NCBI RefSeq assembly: GCF_000428945.1
Contig: NZ_AUAX01000006.1
Coordinates: forward strand, 186,001 to 250,000
Source: Hamadaea tsunoensis DSM 44101
GTDB taxonomy: Bacteria > Actinomycetota > Actinomycetes > Mycobacteriales > Micromonosporaceae
Direction: 5' to 3'
DNA: 64,000 nucleotides
The notes beneath the pieces are model-generated. The model was not told the origin of the DNA, did no database searches, and was given only the letters and a program-made list of their open reading frames with translations. Position numbers and translations under genes: made by a program. Numbering within the stretch: position 1 is the stretch's first letter; every line of letters starts with the position of its first letter. This document shows, one piece after another, positions 1 through 8,066 of the stretch.

Positions 1-1169
1 TCCAGAAGGTCGACTCGGTCGCCGGGGTGAGCGGCTTTACCCGGCGGCACGACCGCGAAACCTGTCGACTGTGCCAATCCCCGCAACATCGCCGAACCGA
101 CGTGGCCGACCGGGTAGACGAGACCGTCGCGCTCGTCTCGGCGTACCAGGGAAAGGTGGGTGTAGTCGCCGCGGTCCGCGATCGTCGCACCCACGGTGAC
201 CTGCTCGGACGCCGGGAAGGGCCGGCCGCGCAGGCCGGCCAGGAGGGGCATGACCAGGCTGACCAGAGCGACCATGGCGGACTGCGGATTGCCCGGCAGG
301 CCGGCGACGAACTGACCGCCGGGCAGTTCCGCGACCAGCATGGGGAAGCCCGGGCGGACGGCGACGGTGTTGACCACGTAGGACGCGCCGAGCTCGGCGA
401 GGGCCGGGTGGAGATAGTCGACCGGGCCGTGCATCGTCCCGCCGGTCGTGCAGATCAGCTCGCTGCCGCCGGCCACCGCCTGGCGCAGCGCGTCGACGTG
501 CGCCGCGAGGGTGTCCTGCACCCGCCGGAACCCGTCCGTACGCGCGCCCAGCCGCCGCAGGAAGGCCGGGATCGACGGCCCGAGGGCGTCGCGTACGCGG
601 CCGTCGCCGGGCAGGCCGGAATCGAGGAGCTCGTCGCCGAACACCACGGTCGTCGCCCGCGGGGCGTGCCGGGTGAGCAGCGTGTCGTAGCCGCAACTGG
701 CGGCCAGGCCGAGGACGCCGGGGCTGATCGGCGTACCGGCGGGGAGCAGTTCCTCGCCCGCCGCGCACTCGTCGCCGGGCAGCCGCCACTCGGGCTCGGT
801 CTTCGGGGATCCGGCGACCTCGTCGCCCCGCAGATCGCCGTGTTCGAGCCGGAGAATCGTGGTCGCGCCGGCGGGGACCATCGCGCCGGTCGCGATCTCC
901 ATCGCGGTGCCGTCCTCGGTGAGGTCGGGCGCCCGGTGTCCGGCGAGGACGCGGTCGACCACCCGCCAGGGCCCCGTGCCGCGTACCACCCAGCCGTCCA
1001 CACTGGCCGTGGGGAACGCCGGCAGAGGCGTACGCGCGACCAGCGGCTCGGCCAGTGTCAGCCCGTCGGCGTCGGACAGGGCCACCTCGGCGGCCTTCAT
1101 CCGGGCCTGCGCGAGGGCGCGCCGGTAGACCGCCGTTCGTGCGTCGGACCAGGCGATCGGTGTGCTCAT
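1..1169 (-). CDS. moeA: Molybdopterin molybdenumtransferase MoeA (3' end off the window)
   Basis: MoeA inserts molybdate into adenylylated molybdopterin, the last common step of Moco synthesis, in the cytoplasm. Reading leftward from ATG at 1169 the frame is open to base 1 (about 389 codons). It contains PLPAFPTASVDGWVV (the MoeA 'S-x-D-G-W/Y' region), LPAGTPISPGVLGLAASCGYD, the domain-3 stretch TTGGTMHGPVDYLHPALAELG and the diagnostic GLPGNPQSAM. It ends in GFAVVPPGKAAHPGDRVDLL, so probably only a few codons and the stop are missing. The start overlaps the stop of moaC-mog by 4 nt (ATGA), so the two are translationally coupled. In the third domain TGGTMHGPVDY replaces the usual TGG(V/T)SVGDYDY, a mild departure. 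Family assignment is firm. Confidence 0.93.
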   Translation of the reverse strand, partial: MSTPIAWSDARTAVYRRALAQARMKAAEVALSDADGLTLAEPLVARTPLPAFPTASVDGWVVRGTGPWRVVDRVLAGHRAPDLTEDGTAMEIATGAMVPAGATTILRLEHGDLRGDEVAGSPKTEPEWRLPGDECAAGEELLPAGTPISPGVLGLAASCGYDTLLTRHAPRATTVVFGDELLDSGLPGDGRVRDALGPSIPAFLRRLGARTDGFRRVQDTLAAHVDALRQAVAGGSELICTTGGTMHGPVDYLHPALAELGASYVVNTVAVRPGFPMLVAELPGGQFVAGLPGNPQSAMVALVSLVMPLLAGLRGRPFPASEQVTVGATIADRGDYTHLSLVRRDERDGLVYPVGHVGSAMLRGLAQSTGFAVVPPGKAAHPGDRVDLL

Positions 1170-2167
1170 GAAGGTTCTCCCGCCGTACCGGGTGCGGGGG
1201 CGTGGTCGCCGCCGTTGACCTGATCGATGGCGTGACCGAGGACCCGGCCGAGCAGGGCCAGGCCGTCCTTCGCGCCACCGGTGGAGCCGGGGAGGTTGAT
1301 GACTATGGTCCGGCCCGCCACACCCGCCACCCCGCGCGACAGCGCCGCGGTCGGCAGGTCGGGGCGGGCGCGGAGCGTCTCCGCCAGGCCCGGCACCTCG
1401 CGGTCGAGGAACTCGCGGGTGATCTCCGGAGTCCGGTCGGTCGGCGAGATACCGGTGCCGCCGCTGGTCACGACCGCGTCCGGGGCCTCTGCCAGGGCCG
1501 CTGCCAGCTCGGCCCGGAACGGCTCGCCGTCGGCCGCCACGCGGGCCGGGCCCACGTCGGCACCGAGATCGCGCAGGCCCTCGGTGAGCAGCGGGCCGCT
1601 GCGGTCGGCGTACACGCCGGCGGCGGCCCGGGTCGAGGAGACCAGGACCGTGACCCGGCGGCCGGCCAGCGGGGTCGCCCGAGCCTCGGCGGCTGCCGGG
1701 TCGCGCGTCCAGAGGCCGGTCTTGCCGCCCTCCTTGCGCAGGACGCGGACGTTCTCGATGCTCGCGCCGGGGTCGACCGCCTTGATCATGTCGATGAGCG
1801 CGAGTCCGGCGACGGCGACGCAGGTGAGCGCCTCCATCTCGACGCCGGTCCGGTCGGCTGTACGCACGGTAGCGGTAATGGCGACGCTGTCCTCGCCCGG
1901 AACGAGCTCCACGGTTACTCCGTGTATCGCTATCGGGTGGCAGAGCGGGACGAGGTCCGGCGTACGCTTCGCGGCCATGATCCCGGCCAGCCGGGCCACC
2001 CCGAGCGCGTCGCCTTTCGGCAGCCCTTGCACCGCAAGCAGTCCGATGACCTCGGCGGTGGTACGCACGAGGCCGGCCGCGGTCGCGGTACGCACGCCGA
2101 CGGCCTTGCCGGAGACGTCCACCATGCGGGCGGCGCCGGTCTCGTCGACGTGTGTCAGCTGGTCCAC
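1166..2167 (-). CDS. moaC: Fused MoaC (cyclic pyranopterin monophosphate synthase) - Mog/MoaB (molybdopterin adenylyltransferase)
   Basis: One 333-residue protein carries two Moco enzymes. Residues 1-155 are MoaC, which with MoaA converts GTP to cPMP: LCHPI at 75-79, GVEMEALT at 108-115, DMIKA at 126-130 with the catalytic Asp/Lys pair, and KEGGKTG at 145-151. From about residue 170 comes a MogA/MoaB-type molybdopterin-binding domain with TSGGTGISPTDRTPE (234-248) and NLPGSTGGAKD (291-301), which adenylates molybdopterin before MoeA acts. The fusion places an early and a late step in one chain, just upstream of moeA. The GTG start is preceded by TAGGCT seven bases away and no Shine-Dalgarno, suggesting a leaderless message. 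Both halves keep their signature residues, so both are probably active. Confidence 0.93.
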   Translation of the reverse strand: MDQLTHVDETGAARMVDVSGKAVGVRTATAAGLVRTTAEVIGLLAVQGLPKGDALGVARLAGIMAAKRTPDLVPLCHPIAIHGVTVELVPGEDSVAITATVRTADRTGVEMEALTCVAVAGLALIDMIKAVDPGASIENVRVLRKEGGKTGLWTRDPAAAEARATPLAGRRVTVLVSSTRAAAGVYADRSGPLLTEGLRDLGADVGPARVAADGEPFRAELAAALAEAPDAVVTSGGTGISPTDRTPEITREFLDREVPGLAETLRARPDLPTAALSRGVAGVAGRTIVINLPGSTGGAKDGLALLGRVLGHAIDQVNGGDHAPAPGTAGEPS

Positions 2168-2174
2168 ACAGCTC

Positions 2175-2180
2175 AGCCTA
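2175..2180 (-). promoter_or_regulatory. Candidate -10 (TAGGCT) for moaC-mog, leaderless start
   Basis: TAGGCT on the minus strand ends 7 nt before the GTG at 2167. No purine-rich ribosome site lies between, so transcription probably begins at the start codon. That leaves no room for a Moco riboswitch leader. Confidence 0.6.
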
Positions 2181-2223
2181 GCGGTCGGGCGACCGGCCGG
2201 GGCGACCGGAGCGGCCCCGGATG

Positions 2224-2264
2224 ACCATGGCTTCCGAGGGTCGTCGACCGTCGGAAGCCATGGT
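2224..2264. terminator. Very strong hairpin, perfect 14-bp arms
   Basis: ACCATGGCTTCCGA (2224-2237) is exactly repeated in inverse at 2251-2264, and the 13-nt loop is itself nearly self-complementary (GGTCG/CGACC). It lies between the end of the GT87 gene (2277) and the start of moaC-mog (2167), so it can terminate the leftward GT87 transcript just before the moaC promoter. There is no U-tract, as is common for actinobacterial hairpin terminators. Confidence 0.7.
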
Positions 2265-2276
2265 GAACGGATATCG

Positions 2277-3824
2277 TCAGACTTCGACGCGCTCGCGCTC
2301 GACGGTGGGCTCGCCCCGGCGGGCGGCCGGCACGGCGACCGCGTCCTGGGTGAAGACCGGCTCGGCGCCAGGTCGCCACGGCAGGGCCGCGACCAGCACG
2401 ATCAGCGCGATGGCGAACGAGTTCTCGCCCAGTACGCCGATCAGCCCGTCCGCGTAGTGCGAGGTGGCCGGCAGCTGGTGCTCGTACGGCCAGATCGGCG
2501 AGACCAGGAACAACGCGTAGAGGGCGAGGGCCGCGACACCGTGCCGGAAACCGACCAGGGCCGGGAACCAGATCGGTTCGCGAAGGTGCGTGACCGTGAC
2601 TCCAGAGGGTGACGAACCACCGCGCCTGCGGGAGAGCCCGCGGCTGGCCGCTCGTCGACGCAGCGTGGCGTCGGCGAGGACGACCACGGCCGGCACGATG
2701 AAGACGAGGTGGTGCGACCACGAGATCGGGCTGACCACATTGGCCGTCAGTCCGATGAGCGTGAAAGCGGTCAGCTCGTCGCCCTCGCCGTGCGCGTGGG
2801 CCGCCCGGGAGAGCCCGACGACCAGCATCACCAGGGTGAACGTGATCCACAGCAGGGTCGGCGCGTTGAACACGTCGTACAGCCGCGCGAGCAGGCCGGC
2901 CAGCGACTGGTTCGGCGTGCTGTCGGCCTGGCCGACCCGGTTGGTCTCGAACACGACCCGGGTGAAGTACGCGATCGACTCCTGGCGGGCGAACACGAAG
3001 CCGACCAGCGTCACGCCGATGGCGGTGCCGATCGCCGTGAGTGCGGTCCGCCACTGGCGGCTGACCAGGAAGTAGATGATGAACAGCGCCGGGGTGAGCT
3101 TGATCGACGTGGCGAGGCCGATGCCGACGCCCGCCCAGCGGCCGTTGAGGACGAAGAGGGCGATCCGGTTGAGCGTCGGACTGCCCAGGTCGACCGAGCG
3201 CCGCTGGCCACGCCGCGACAGCCAGCGCAGGCCGACGAGGTCCGCGATGATCAGCGCGAACAGCAGGACGTTGACCTGTCCGTAGCCGAACGTCTCCCGC
3301 ATCGGTTCCAGTGCGCCCGCGACCGGTACGCACAGCGCCACGGCGAACCACGGGTGCTTCCAGCCGCACCGGTCGGCGATCGGCTTGACCAGGGCGGCCA
3401 GCACGAAGGTGAGCGCACCTATGCTCGCGAAGACGTTCACCCAGCCCGCGTCGTTCATCGACAGGTGGGCCATGGGCAGCATCACGAGAGCCGCGAAGGG
3501 CGGATACGTGAAGCCAAGGGGTACGTCGGGGTCGAGATAGTCGTACAGGCTGCCGCCGTCCGCCCAGAAGGCCACCGCACCGTGATAGATCTTCAGATCG
3601 AAGAACGTGTAAGGCCGACCGAACACCTCGACCGCGTACCACGCGAGAACGAAGGCGGCGGCAACGATGCCGCAGCGGAGGGCCGCACCACGAATGCGCT
3701 GGTCCTGCAGGAAGCGGAGGCGGTCGCGCACGCCGGTCGGCATGGCTTCGGCACTCCCGTCCAGATCTTGCTCGCTGACACTTGTCGGTCCAGGTCCGTC
3801 GAGCAGCCTAAAACCACGAGCCAC
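2277..3824 (-). CDS. GT87-family membrane mannosyltransferase (DUF2029)
   Basis: Polytopic GT-C fold glycosyltransferase of 515 residues that would transfer mannose (or another pentose/hexose) from a polyprenyl-phosphate donor on the outer face of the membrane, as PimE-type enzymes do. Seen: about ten hydrophobic helices from residue 51 on; the loop-1 signature YTFFDLKIYHGAVAFW with the likely catalytic Asp76; the GT87 run LGFTYPPFAALVMLP; GYGQVNVLL; SIKLTPALF; STPNQSLAG; and SPISWSHHLVF. The GTG start at 3824 has a good GGGAGG site 9 nt upstream. The C-terminal 30 residues are charged and probably cytoplasmic. Acceptor is unknown; candidates are phosphatidylinositol mannosides or lipoglycans. 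The gene stands alone, followed by a strong hairpin. Confidence 0.85.
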   Translation of the reverse strand: MARGFRLLDGPGPTSVSEQDLDGSAEAMPTGVRDRLRFLQDQRIRGAALRCGIVAAAFVLAWYAVEVFGRPYTFFDLKIYHGAVAFWADGGSLYDYLDPDVPLGFTYPPFAALVMLPMAHLSMNDAGWVNVFASIGALTFVLAALVKPIADRCGWKHPWFAVALCVPVAGALEPMRETFGYGQVNVLLFALIIADLVGLRWLSRRGQRRSVDLGSPTLNRIALFVLNGRWAGVGIGLATSIKLTPALFIIYFLVSRQWRTALTAIGTAIGVTLVGFVFARQESIAYFTRVVFETNRVGQADSTPNQSLAGLLARLYDVFNAPTLLWITFTLVMLVVGLSRAAHAHGEGDELTAFTLIGLTANVVSPISWSHHLVFIVPAVVVLADATLRRRAASRGLSRRRGGSSPSGVTVTHLREPIWFPALVGFRHGVAALALYALFLVSPIWPYEHQLPATSHYADGLIGVLGENSFAIALIVLVAALPWRPGAEPVFTQDAVAVPAARRGEPTVERERVEV

Positions 3825-4107
3825 TCCCGTACCTCCCGCGTTATCAGGCTGTGTCCGATCCCACGCTGTTTAGCGACATTTCTAGCTGGTTAACGCAGCC
3901 TGGCCGGATAAGGTGATTCGGCCCACATATAGATGGCTAGCTGCCCAAAGGCCTGATGGGACGGGTCTTGGTACCCCCGCCGGGGCTCCACTACACACCT
4001 CCCAGGTGAAAGGTTCCTGAGAGTCCGTTTCGCGGAGGCGTCATTTCTGGAACGTTCCGGGGAATTCGGACCGTGGCACTCGTCACGTCGGGCTGCCCCG
4101 CCGCGCG
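3825..4107. other. Intergenic region upstream of the GT87 gene
   Basis: About 280 bases between the DoxX gene's stop and the GT87 start. I see no convincing gene. It is visibly more AT-rich than its surroundings near 3840-3960, so it probably holds the GT87 promoter, and it has one 10-bp perfect palindrome, GGAACGTTCC, at 4049-4058. No -35/-10 pair could be assigned with confidence. Confidence 0.4.
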
Positions 4108-4581
4108 TCACTCCTCGGCGGCGGCCGACCGTTCGGCGAAGTAGCGGCGTACGCGCCAGCCGACACTCGGCGCCCCGCCCGTGTCGACGATCGCCAGCAG
4201 CAGCCCGCCGAGGATGGCCATGTTCTTGGCGAAGTGGACCATCTCGACCTGCCGCGGCGCCTGCGTACGCGCGCGCCAGAACGGGTGCGTCGCGATCGTG
4301 GCCGGCACGAGCGTCCCGGCGAGCAGGGCTGCGGCCGGTCGCGGGGCGGTCCCGGTGGCCAGCAGCAGACCACCACCGAGCTGCGCGGCGGCGTTGACCC
4401 GGACCAGCGCCTCGGCACTCGTCGGCAGCCGCTCGTCGATCCGGTTGATCAGCGGCGCGACCTGGTCGGCCAGCGGCTGGGCCCGGTGGGCGTACCGGTT
4501 GGCACGCAGGAGCGCCTGGGCGCCGGAGGCGATGAAGACCCCGCCGAGCAGGGCGCGGGCGATACTGCGTACGGGTGCCAT
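4108..4581 (-). CDS. DoxX-family membrane protein
   Basis: 157 residues with four hydrophobic segments typical of DoxX/SURF4-like proteins: ALLGGVFIASGAQALL near the N terminus, VRVNAAAQLGGGLLLATG, PAAALLAGTLVPATIATHPFW, and VHFAKNMAILGGLLLAIVD. The phrase HFAKNMAILGGLLL is highly characteristic of actinobacterial DoxX proteins. In mycobacteria a DoxX relative works with a superoxide dismutase and a thiosulfate sulfurtransferase in redox protection, but none of those partners is nearby, so the role here is not established. It follows the LppU-like gene by 15 nt on the same strand and is likely cotranscribed. The start has no strong ribosome site. Confidence 0.85.
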   Translation of the reverse strand: MAPVRSIARALLGGVFIASGAQALLRANRYAHRAQPLADQVAPLINRIDERLPTSAEALVRVNAAAQLGGGLLLATGTAPRPAAALLAGTLVPATIATHPFWRARTQAPRQVEMVHFAKNMAILGGLLLAIVDTGGAPSVGWRVRRYFAERSAAAEE

Positions 4582-4596
4582 AAGGGCGATTTTGCC

Positions 4597-4986
4597 CTAC
4601 TCCTCCGCACTCTTGAGGCAAAGGACGAAATCCAGGCTGTTGTCGAGTGGACTGTCGTACGAGTAGTTGTACTGGTAGCCCGTCACCTGCGCGCACGCCT
4701 TGTCGGCGTCGGTCGTGCCCTCGAACCGGGCGATCACCTGGTAGACCTCCGGGCCGCAGCTGACCAGCCGCAACAGCGGCTCCGCGTCCGAACCGTCGTT
4801 GACGAGGCAGTCGCCCTTCTGCGCGAAGCGCGCCCCCACCGCCACCGTGGTCGCGCTCGGCCGAGTCGATCCCTGCCGAGCCGGCGTCTCGATGGCGCCC
4901 GGCGTCAGGGCCACCAGCGCCAACGCGCCAGCCCCCAGCACGGCCAGCACGCCCGCCACGATCAGCAATGCCCGGTTCGCCCGCAC
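4597..4986 (-). CDS. LppU/SCO3897-like membrane-anchored protein
   Basis: 129 residues. An N-terminal hydrophobic segment (ALLIVAGVLAVLGAGALALVAL) is followed by a small extracytoplasmic domain with GDCLVNDGSDAEPLLRLVSCGPEVYQVIARFEGTTDADKACAQVTG and LDFVLCLK. The pattern GDC...V.C...Y.V..R..GT...C..V...FVLCL matches the actinobacterial LppU/SCO3897 family, in which four conserved cysteines probably form two disulfides. The function of the family is unknown. I chose the GTG at 4986 because the transmembrane helix starts directly after it and a GAGG run precedes it; the frame is open farther upstream but that part reads as shadow sequence over the divergent prepilin peptidase. Confidence 0.68.
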   Translation of the reverse strand: MRANRALLIVAGVLAVLGAGALALVALTPGAIETPARQGSTRPSATTVAVGARFAQKGDCLVNDGSDAEPLLRLVSCGPEVYQVIARFEGTTDADKACAQVTGYQYNYSYDSPLDNSLDFVLCLKSAEE

Positions 4987-5029
4987 ACCCTCGCCCCTTT
5001 GCCGCCTTCCCCGTGCCGCAGTCAGAAGG

Positions 5030-5035
5030 TAGCGT
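5030..5035 (+). promoter_or_regulatory. Candidate -10 (TAGCGT) for the prepilin peptidase, leaderless start
   Basis: TAGCGT ends 6 nt before the GTG at 5042, with no Shine-Dalgarno between. Confidence 0.55.
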
Positions 5036-5041
5036 GCCGCC

Positions 5042-5764
5042 GTGTCGTCCAGCACACTCGCCGTCGCGGCCGCGCTCACCGGAGCGGCGGCCGGAACCCT
5101 GACCGCCTGGCCCGCGTACCGGCTGAGCGTGGAGTACGGCGAGCCGCCGCGGTCGGCCTGCGGCGAGTGCGAGGCGGGCATCTCCTCCTGGGTACGCGTG
5201 ACGCGCCGCTGCGGTTCGTGCGGCCGGCCGGTCGGCGTCCGCCCGGTGTGGACGGCACTGGCCGGCGGGCTGGGCGCGGGGCTGCTCGCGTGGGCACTGC
5301 ATCCCTCGTTCCTACTGCTGGCAGCCCTCCTACTGAGTGTCGCCGGAGTGCTCCTCGGCGCCATTGACGTACGCGTCCTGCGCCTGCCCGACCCGATCGT
5401 GCTGGCCTGCTTCGCCGGCACCGTGCTGCTGCTGACCGCCGAGGCCGCCTGGACCGGGCACTGGTCCGCGTACGCCCGTGCCTGGCTCGGCGGAGCCGCC
5501 GCGTTCGGCGCGTACCTGGTGTTCGCGTTCCTGCCCGGGGCCCCGATGGGGTTCGGCGACGTGAAACTGGCCGGCGTCCTCGGCCTCGTGCTGGGCTACC
5601 TCGGCTGGCCCACCCTGATCCTCGGGCTGTTCCTGGCCTTCCTGGTGAACGGCCCCGCCGCCATGATCGCCCTGATACGCCGAGGCCGCGGCGCGCTGTC
5701 GGCGTTCGGCCCGGCGATGCTCGTCGGGGCGCTCCTCGCGATCGTGCTGACAGCTCCCCGGTAG
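5042..5764 (+). CDS. Prepilin peptidase (A24 family) of the Flp/Tad pilus
   Basis: Integral-membrane aspartyl protease that cleaves the leader of the Flp pilin and TadE-like pseudopilins. The two catalytic aspartates are visible in GAIDVRVLRLPDPI and in PMGFGDVKLAGVLGLVLGYLGW (the GxGDxK motif). The 240 residues hold about seven hydrophobic helices. Between helices one and two there are two CxxC pairs (CGEC and CGSC), the zinc-binding domain of bifunctional prepilin peptidases, here shortened. It lies 340 bp upstream of the pilin gene and reads in the same direction as the Tad cluster, so it is very likely its dedicated peptidase. Confidence 0.9.
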   Translation: MSSSTLAVAAALTGAAAGTLTAWPAYRLSVEYGEPPRSACGECEAGISSWVRVTRRCGSCGRPVGVRPVWTALAGGLGAGLLAWALHPSFLLLAALLLSVAGVLLGAIDVRVLRLPDPIVLACFAGTVLLLTAEAAWTGHWSAYARAWLGGAAAFGAYLVFAFLPGAPMGFGDVKLAGVLGLVLGYLGWPTLILGLFLAFLVNGPAAMIALIRRGRGALSAFGPAMLVGALLAIVLTAPR

Positions 5765-6106
5765 GGCGAGCTTGTCACAAAACCGACTCGGCCCGCGAGG
5801 CGCAGATGATCATCGCGGGGCGCGGCGGAAGGCCAACGGCATTATCACCTCTTGTCCATATATGAGGGTGGGCATCGAACCGTGGACCTACGATGATCAG
5901 CTCGTCTGACCGATCGATCGGCGAATGTCCACCTCGTACTTTCGCGTACCGGTCCGGCTGAGCGGAGTGTCCTGCCAACGGATCGAGGGACTGACGCGTC
6001 CCACCGCGGGGAAGGAAACTGCCTGGCAGTCGGCGGAATCGGTCGACGAGTCTCCACAATGCCCGGTCGACGTGCTCGCCCGGCCAGCCAGGGGGTGCAT
6101 CAGCAC
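5765..6106. promoter_or_regulatory. Upstream region of the flp-tad operon
   Basis: A gene-free stretch of about 340 bases between the peptidase gene and the pilin. It has a locally AT-rich patch near 5838-5866 that includes TATATGAG, the best place for the main pilin promoter. I see no strong hairpin and no credible small ORF. Confidence 0.4.
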
Positions 6107-6307
6107 ATGCTCAAGCTCGCTCAGAAGGCCCGTGCGCTGCGGGCGAAGAAGGACCAGGGCGCGACGGCGGTCGAGTACGGCCTGATCGTGGCGCTGATCG
6201 TGGTGGCCATCGTGGTGGCCGTCGGAACGCTCGGCACCAACCTCAGCAACAAGTTCGACTGCGTCGCGCAGACGGTCGGCGACGGCAAGGCCGCTACCTG
6301 CAAGTAA
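6107..6307 (+). CDS. flp: Flp-type pilin (Flp/Fap subunit)
   Basis: Small pilin of 66 residues: a basic leader (KLAQKARALRAKKDQ), the cleavage site GATAVEYGL with the invariant Glu at +5, then a hydrophobic stretch IVALIVVAIVVAVGTLGTNL that forms the pilus core, and a short tail with two cysteines (FDCVAQTVGDGKAATCK), which could make a disulfide as in other actinobacterial Flp pilins. The ATG at 6107 is preferred; an in-frame GTG at 6095 would add four residues. It is the first gene of the tad cluster and would be processed by the upstream peptidase. Confidence 0.9.
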   Translation: MLKLAQKARALRAKKDQGATAVEYGLIVALIVVAIVVAVGTLGTNLSNKFDCVAQTVGDGKAATCK

Positions 6308-6400
6308 TGACTTGCCGAGGGTGGGCGGAGCGACGGACTGCTCCGGCCACCCTCGACGCTCCGGCTCGTGGCCGTCCGCTCGACAACATGAGGAGTACGC

Positions 6401-6841
6401 GTGAAGCGCGTGAGGCTGCGCCGGGTGAGTGACCGCGGCGCGTCGGCGGTCGAGTTCGCCCTCGTCGCGCCGGTCATGCTGCTCCTCGTCTTCGGCATCA
6501 TCGACTTCGGGCGGCTGTTCAACGCCCAGATCACCCTGACCGAGGCGGCCCGCGAAGGCGCCCGGGCCGCCGCCGTGACCCCCGGTGACACGGGCAGGCG
6601 CAGCTCTGCCGCGCACAGGCGCGTCAACGAGGTGGCGGGCGGGACCGGCATCATCACGGTCGACGGCACCAGCACCTTCTGCTCCAGGACGCCCGGGCCT
6701 GACGAAGACGCGTACGTCGCGACGTCACAGAACTTCACCTGGATCACCCCGATCGGCGATCTCGCAGGCATGTTCGGCTCGCACGGCTTCGGCGGCACGA
6801 TGCCGTTGCACGGCAAGGGCGTCATGCCATGCCGCGCCTGA
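6401..6841 (+). CDS. tadE: TadE-family pseudopilin
   Basis: 146 residues. After a basic N terminus comes DRGASAVEFALVAPVMLLLVFGIIDFGRLFNAQITLTEAAREGARAAAV, the textbook TadE domain: a processing site with conserved Glu, one transmembrane helix, then the amphipathic AAREGARAA segment. The remainder is an extracytoplasmic tail with two cysteines. GTG start with AGGAG five bases upstream. Its last 13 nt overlap the next gene in another frame, so the two are coupled. TadE proteins are minor pilins needed for Flp pilus assembly. Confidence 0.9.
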   Translation: MKRVRLRRVSDRGASAVEFALVAPVMLLLVFGIIDFGRLFNAQITLTEAAREGARAAAVTPGDTGRRSSAAHRRVNEVAGGTGIITVDGTSTFCSRTPGPDEDAYVATSQNFTWITPIGDLAGMFGSHGFGGTMPLHGKGVMPCRA

Positions 6842-8004
6842 GCACCCCGCGGGCGGGCCTGCGGCGCGTACGGCTGCGGCTGTCGGGCGGCCGTCGGCAG
6901 GACCGGGGCGGGGTGGCCGTGCTCTTCGGCATCCTGCTGTCCACCGGCGTCCTGCTCGGCGTGGGCGCGCTCGTCGTCGACGTCGGCCAGATCTACGCCG
7001 AGCGGGAGACCCAGCAGTCCGGAGCCGACGCGGCCGCGATGTCGGTGGCCCTCGACTGCGCCAACCGGCGTACCGAGAAGTGCCGGGACGACTACATGGC
7101 GACCGCCCGCCAGTACGCGAACGCCAACGCCCTCGACGGCAAGACCGATGTCGTGTCGGTCTGCGGCCGGGCCCGCCCTCTCCCGGGCGACACCTCGTCG
7201 TGGCTGAGAGCCTGCTCCCGAAGGTCCGCCGGCGATCTCACCGACTGCATCGGCGCCGTTCCGACGAACACGTACGGATACGTCGAGGTGCACACGCGCG
7301 TCCTCACAAGCAACGACAGGTTCATCCTGCCGCCCACGTTCTCGCAGGCCATCGCGGGTGGCGGAAGTGGCACCGATGTCCGGGCCTGTTCTCGCGTCGC
7401 CTGGGGTACGCCGACCATCGGCTTCCCGCTCGCGGTCTGCACCGGCGAGTTCAACTTCATGCTGCGGTCGACGGGTGGCCTCGTCGCCGCGCCGCCCGTT
7501 CGTCCGCCGGCGAGCAAGGAGTGGTGGGTCGGTCTGGACGACGAGCCGAGCAGCGGCTGCTCCTCCGGCGGCAGCCGGACCAACTGGGGGCTGACCTCGG
7601 AGGCCGGCTGGCTGGCCCCGAACGCCGCCGATCCGTGCGAGGTCAAGCTGACCGGCGCGATCAGCCGGCCGACGATGGCGGACACGCCGCCGGGCCCCTG
7701 CACGAACCAGTTGGAACTCGCCCGGTCGAGCGGGCAGCCGCTGGCCATCCCGATCCTCAGCAGCACGGGCAGGCGTAGACCGACCTACCGTCTCGACGGT
7801 GTGGCCGCGTTCGTCGTCACCGGATACCGCTTGCGCGACGGCACCTACCAGCCGTCCACGCTGACCGGGAACGACCCCTGCCCCGGCGAGCACTGCGTCG
7901 CCGGCTACTTCACCCAGGCCATCACGCCCGGTTCCGAATGGACCGGCAACTTCGGCACCACCTCGCGCTTCTATGGTGCCGCCACCGTGAAGACCGTCGG
8001 CTGA
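6829..8004 (+). CDS. TadG-like pilus assembly protein
   Basis: 391 residues. The N terminus reads GGRRQDRGGVAVLFGILLSTGVLLGVGALVVDVGQIYAERETQQSGADAAAMSVALDCA, the Flp-pilus TadG N-terminal region: one membrane anchor followed by the D-x-G-x-x-Y...Q...ADAAA signature. The rest is an extracytoplasmic domain with about a dozen cysteines and no VWA motif that I can recognise, so it resembles the shorter actinobacterial 'pilus assembly protein TadG-related' group rather than the proteobacterial TadG. It overlaps tadE and is followed 62 nt later by cpaB. Precise role in pilus anchoring is inference. Confidence 0.8.
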   Translation: MPRLSTPRAGLRRVRLRLSGGRRQDRGGVAVLFGILLSTGVLLGVGALVVDVGQIYAERETQQSGADAAAMSVALDCANRRTEKCRDDYMATARQYANANALDGKTDVVSVCGRARPLPGDTSSWLRACSRRSAGDLTDCIGAVPTNTYGYVEVHTRVLTSNDRFILPPTFSQAIAGGGSGTDVRACSRVAWGTPTIGFPLAVCTGEFNFMLRSTGGLVAAPPVRPPASKEWWVGLDDEPSSGCSSGGSRTNWGLTSEAGWLAPNAADPCEVKLTGAISRPTMADTPPGPCTNQLELARSSGQPLAIPILSSTGRRRPTYRLDGVAAFVVTGYRLRDGTYQPSTLTGNDPCPGEHCVAGYFTQAITPGSEWTGNFGTTSRFYGAATVKTVG

Positions 8005-8066
8005 CGAAGCCGACCCGCGTACGACCCGCCGGTGTGAGCCGGCCCCGGACCTGAAGGAAGCGACCC

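Noticed and set aside
2168-2223. Moco riboswitch upstream of moaC-mog
   Set aside because: The putative promoter leaves no 5' leader and no Moco-RNA-like stem is visible; the hairpin at 2224 precedes the promoter.
4049-4058. Palindrome GGAACGTTCC upstream of the GT87 gene
   Set aside because: Ten bases only, with no promoter assigned next to it; kept as a note in the intergenic entry.
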